A stretch of DNA of 64,000 nt from Paenibacillus pasadenensis (GTDB taxonomy: Bacteria > Bacillota > Bacilli > Paenibacillales > Paenibacillaceae), in assembly GCF_023715725.1 (NCBI RefSeq), contig NZ_JAMBOT010000003.1:452658-516657 (forward strand), written 5' to 3'. Each line of letters opens with the position of its first letter. Positions within the stretch are counted from its first letter, which is position 1. The position numbers were made by a program, and so were the translations under genes. Below the pieces are notes generated by a model, which saw only the letters and a program-made list of their open reading frames with translations, was not told the origin of the DNA and ran no database searches. Positions 58,459 to 64,000 of this stretch are shown here, one piece after another.

Positions 58459-59208
58459 TCAACGCTTGGAGGTGTAAGCAGCGGCATATCTCCTCATGCG
58501 CCTGAAAATGCTTTTGTCGGCCAAACGCCGGAATATATAGGGGTCGGGCTTTGTATTCACTTCTAGAATCCACGGCTTGAGATCGGTGTCGACGGCGACA
58601 TCAAGACCGAGCTCTTTTAGGCCTGGATAACGGACGGATAACTGTTCGGCGGTTTTCACGCCGAGCCGGTGCAGCCGCTCCATGTATTTATCGCGGGCAT
58701 CGGCCTGCAGATGGGAGCCCATGAGCGTTTCGAACGGCGTAATTGTTCCCCCGCTATGATAATTGGTGACGATTTTGGCGGGATGCGACAGCCGCCCGAT
58801 TACGCCTGTCGTTTCCCACACACCCGAAGGATTGCGCTGCACCATGACGCGCAGATCGAAGCGGCGGTTATGGTGGCGCAGTAAATGGATTCCTTTTTGA
58901 GCGAGATATTTTTTTTTTGGACGCACCCGCTCCAGTCCTGTAAATAACCCGTCATAGGTGGTGAAAGTATTGATTTTGGTGCCGCTTTGAAAACGGTAGC
59001 TGTGATCAGAGATTTTTTCCACTTTGATGACGCCGTTGCCGAAAGTACCGGAGTCCGGCTTGATATATAACATTCCATATTGATCAAGCATGGCGAGCAG
59101 TGTGTGCCTGGAATAGGCTTTTGTGTCCGGAATATAGCTCCTCAGCTCTTCCGATTGGAGCAGAGCTTCGGTTTTGGCCTGCTTGCTGACGATACGTTGG
59201 ATGGCCAA
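58459..59208 (-). CDS. YheC/YheD-like ATP-grasp spore-coat-associated protein
   Basis: 249 residues from a TTG start with a weak RBS. The ATP-grasp pattern is visible: YIKPDSGTFGNGVIKVEK, RFDLRVMVQRNPSGVWETTG and the metal-binding ELGLDVAVDTDLKPWILEVNTKPD. YheC/D are spore-coat-associated ATP-grasp proteins of unknown substrate in Bacillus. It sits head-on to gyrB and divergent from gyrA, splitting the usual gyrBA pair. Confidence 0.87.
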   Translation of the reverse strand: MAIQRIVSKQAKTEALLQSEELRSYIPDTKAYSRHTLLAMLDQYGMLYIKPDSGTFGNGVIKVEKISDHSYRFQSGTKINTFTTYDGLFTGLERVRPKKKYLAQKGIHLLRHHNRRFDLRVMVQRNPSGVWETTGVIGRLSHPAKIVTNYHSGGTITPFETLMGSHLQADARDKYMERLHRLGVKTAEQLSVRYPGLKELGLDVAVDTDLKPWILEVNTKPDPYIFRRLADKSIFRRMRRYAAAYTSKR

Positions 59209-59525
59209 CCTCGTTCATCCTTCCCCGGCCGCTATGCGACGGCATTTTTCCGATATGATAAGAGGCCGAATAATGATATAATAGAGTGTATTGTCCAAAT
59301 GTATGCCCTGCTGGAATTACAGCCTCTGTAGCGGGCAATTGCTCCCAATATCATATGGCTGCGTCCTTCGGATGGAGCACGGCATTCACCCATTTTTTCA
59401 TTCCCGCGACGTTTAAGTCGGTCCCTAATGTGAAACACAGATAAGATAGGGGTTCAGTGTCAGCGCGGGAACTGTTACCCAACAGGTTACGCCGTTTCCC
59501 AGGCTTGACCGCACAGGAGGTAAGT
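59209..59525. promoter_or_regulatory. Promoter and leader region of gyrA
   Basis: 317 nt without a gene. TATAAT at 59277-59282 is the best -10 in front of gyrA (no good -35 17 nt upstream). The stretch also contains the promoter of the divergent YheC/D-like gene. Confidence 0.4.
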
Positions 59526-62030
<2,505 letters not shown>

Positions 62031-62062
62031 GCGGCTGTAGCCAGCTGCCGGGAGGGATTGCT

Positions 62063-63124
62063 GTGGCATTAGTAGATTGCACGCAACTGAAGGCTGGAGA
62101 TGTCGTGGCGCAGGATGTGATGTCGCCTCTAGGCAGCGTTCTTTTTCACAAAGGACGAGTCATTACGCTTAGGGAACTGGATATTTTGCAGGCTTTTCTC
62201 GTCCCGCAAGTCCATGTGGACCGGGAGGCGGCCAGCGCCCCTGCATCGCAAGACGCGCCAGAGACCGCTCCGTCTGTTGCTCGCAGCGGACTGCATTCTG
62301 AGTACGATGCGATGGTTTCGCAGCTTCGCAAAGCCTACGCGCTTGTCGCCGGCGGAGATGTGCTGCCTCTGCTAGAGCTGAGAGCGCGCTTGGAGAAGCT
62401 GTTTGCCCATATTGCGGAGTACCATGTATTGTCATTCCGTCCTCGCCATGTGGACCGGGAAGAATTTTATTACCACAGCAGCGTTCTCTCCGCTCTTACC
62501 TGCTATCAGCTGGCGCAGTGGCTGGAGCTGCCGCAAAAGGACTGGATGCAGGTGGCGTTAGCCGGCTTGCTGCATGATATCGGCAACATCCGGGTAGACC
62601 GCAGCGTTTTGTCCAAACCGGGCAGTCTTAATTCCTCGGAAGCGGAAGAGATGAAGCGGCATACCCTTAGCGGATATCAGCTGCTCAAGCCAATTGCTGC
62701 GCTTAATGAGGGCGTGAAGCTGGCTGCTCTGCAGCATCATGAACGAGTGGACGGAAGCGGATATCCGTTAGGATTATCCCTGGACAATATCCATCGCTAC
62801 GCGAAGCTGGTTGCTATTGCAGATATTTATCATGCGATGACTTTAGACAAAGTCTATCGCCCGGCGATGTCGCCCTATCTTGTGTTGGAGCAAATTCAAC
62901 AAGAAGCTTTCGGCAAGCTGGATCCCGGCTATGTTCGCAAGTTCATTGAGCAGTCGACCCAATCCCAAAATGGCAGTTTGGTCAGGCTTAGCGATGGCAG
63001 GCTCGGCGAGATCGTCTTTACGGACCGGACTGCGCCGATCCGGCCTTGGGTTTCCGTTTCGGGCACTATCGTTAATTTGAGTGTGGAAAGACAGCTTTAT
63101 ATCGATGAGTTAATTAGTCGATAG
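62063..63124 (+). CDS. HD-GYP domain protein (putative c-di-GMP phosphodiesterase)
   Basis: 353 residues from a GTG start (GGGAGG). N-terminal DUF3391-like part (1-55), linker (56-75), HD-GYP domain (about 110-330): HDIGN (171-175), His200 (RHTLSGYQLL), HHERVDGSGYP (225-235). All metal ligands for a binuclear site are there, but the usual Lys after HDIG is Asn175. 32 nt after gyrA and before the rRNA operon, so it may share gyrA transcription. Confidence 0.9.
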   Translation: MALVDCTQLKAGDVVAQDVMSPLGSVLFHKGRVITLRELDILQAFLVPQVHVDREAASAPASQDAPETAPSVARSGLHSEYDAMVSQLRKAYALVAGGDVLPLLELRARLEKLFAHIAEYHVLSFRPRHVDREEFYYHSSVLSALTCYQLAQWLELPQKDWMQVALAGLLHDIGNIRVDRSVLSKPGSLNSSEAEEMKRHTLSGYQLLKPIAALNEGVKLAALQHHERVDGSGYPLGLSLDNIHRYAKLVAIADIYHAMTLDKVYRPAMSPYLVLEQIQQEAFGKLDPGYVRKFIEQSTQSQNGSLVRLSDGRLGEIVFTDRTAPIRPWVSVSGTIVNLSVERQLYIDELISR

Positions 63125-63130
63125 TTTATT

Positions 63131-63165
63131 AGGCCCGGAGCGGAATTCGCTTCGGGCTTTTTTAA
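63131..63165 (+). terminator. Terminator of the HD-GYP gene
   Basis: GCCCGGAGCG-GAATT-CGCTTCGGGC then TTTTTTAATT. Confidence 0.9.
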
Positions 63166-63258
63166 TTGGATTTAGCCGAGTAGGCTGGCGATATTTTGAT
63201 GTATATTTTGATGCTTATAATGAAGGAAAAGAAAATCGAAAAAGATTTTAAAAAAGAC

Positions 63259-63288
63259 TTGCATCTGTATAGGCGGGCGTGATATATT
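63259..63288 (+). promoter_or_regulatory. rRNA operon promoter
   Basis: TTGCAT (63259-63264), 18-nt spacer, TATATT (63283-63288), about 110 nt before the 16S start. Confidence 0.75.
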
Positions 63289-63331
63289 ATCTAAGTCGCC
63301 GCTGAGAGGCGGGGCGGAAATAAAGCGAATT

Positions 63332-63344
63332 TGTTCTTTGAAAA
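63332..63344 (+). promoter_or_regulatory. boxA-like antitermination element of the rrn leader
   Basis: TGTTCTTTGAAAA in the rRNA leader, a boxA-type Nus factor site. Confidence 0.6.
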
Positions 63345-63398
63345 CTGAACAACGAGTGAAGCAAGTCAACGTTATAAATGAGCAAGTCGAACAACCCT

Positions 63399-64000
<602 letters not shown>

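Overview
The window spans the replication origin of a Gram-positive, endospore-forming Firmicute. The gene order rpmH, oriC, dnaA, dnaN, yaaA, recF, remB, gyrB, gyrA, rrn on the right, and rnpA, yidC, mnmE, mnmG, rsmG, noc, parA, parB, and further out the rpsF-ssb-rpsR, dnaB, purA and walRK-HI-J blocks on the left, is that of Bacillus subtilis. The 16S rRNA start, the moderately high GC content and the inserted genes point to Paenibacillus or a close relative (Paenibacillaceae). This assignment is an inference from gene content and the partial 16S; no database was searched.

Layout. (1) 1-1213: an AT-rich gene for an OLD-family ATPase/nuclease, cut by the window edge, lying just beyond the 3' end of rlmH. 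(2) 2.1-5.4 kb: a histidine kinase with seven membrane helices, convergent with a two-gene unit made of a divergent polyprenyl-synthase-like enzyme (ComQ-like) and a 78-residue precursor with a nitrile-hydratase-type (NHLP) leader that ends in tryptophan. (3) 5.6-12.2 kb: accessory metabolism (bicupin oxalate decarboxylase-like protein, SelO, fructose-bisphosphate aldolase, two SAM methyltransferases, a CxxH/CxxC protein). (4) 12.4-24.8 kb: HtrA, WalJ, WalI, WalH, WalK, WalR, an LysM/G5/M23 endopeptidase and purA behind a PurR operator. (5) 25.1-32.7 kb: dnaB, rplI, gdpP, yybS, a CBS-pair protein, an LCP protein and a DUF1836 protein, with a 44-bp hairpin repeat array at the dnaB end. (6) 33-41.4 kb: CNNM/CorC-type transporter, rpsR-ssb-rpsF, small conserved genes, a tRNA-Ser, MscS and YyaC. 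(7) 41.5-51.2 kb: parB, parA, noc, rsmG, mnmG, mnmE, yidC, rnpA, rpmH, with two perfect parS sites. (8) 51.3-53.5 kb: bipartite oriC flanking dnaA. (9) 53.5-64 kb: dnaN to gyrA, an HD-GYP protein, and the start of an rRNA operon.

Almost every gene points away from oriC. The exceptions (the kinase, fba, one methyltransferase, a small ORF, the CNNM protein, yjzC-like, GNAT and yyaC on the left; a YheC/D-like gene between gyrB and gyrA on the right) are mostly accessory. The core genes form a replication, segregation and cell-wall control module: DnaA/DnaN/DnaB/SSB/RecF/gyrase replicate, ParAB-parS and Noc segregate and position the origin, and the Wal system with HtrA, LCP and M23 proteins manages the envelope.

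The most notable signal is the 2.1-5.4 kb cassette. It has the three parts of a ComQXP quorum-sensing system (isoprenoid transferase-like enzyme, Trp-terminated peptide, multi-helix kinase), but the peptide carries an NHLP leader and the kinase has a sporulation-kinase-like core. The second is an SCC-like attachment core at the rlmH 3' end next to foreign-looking DNA.
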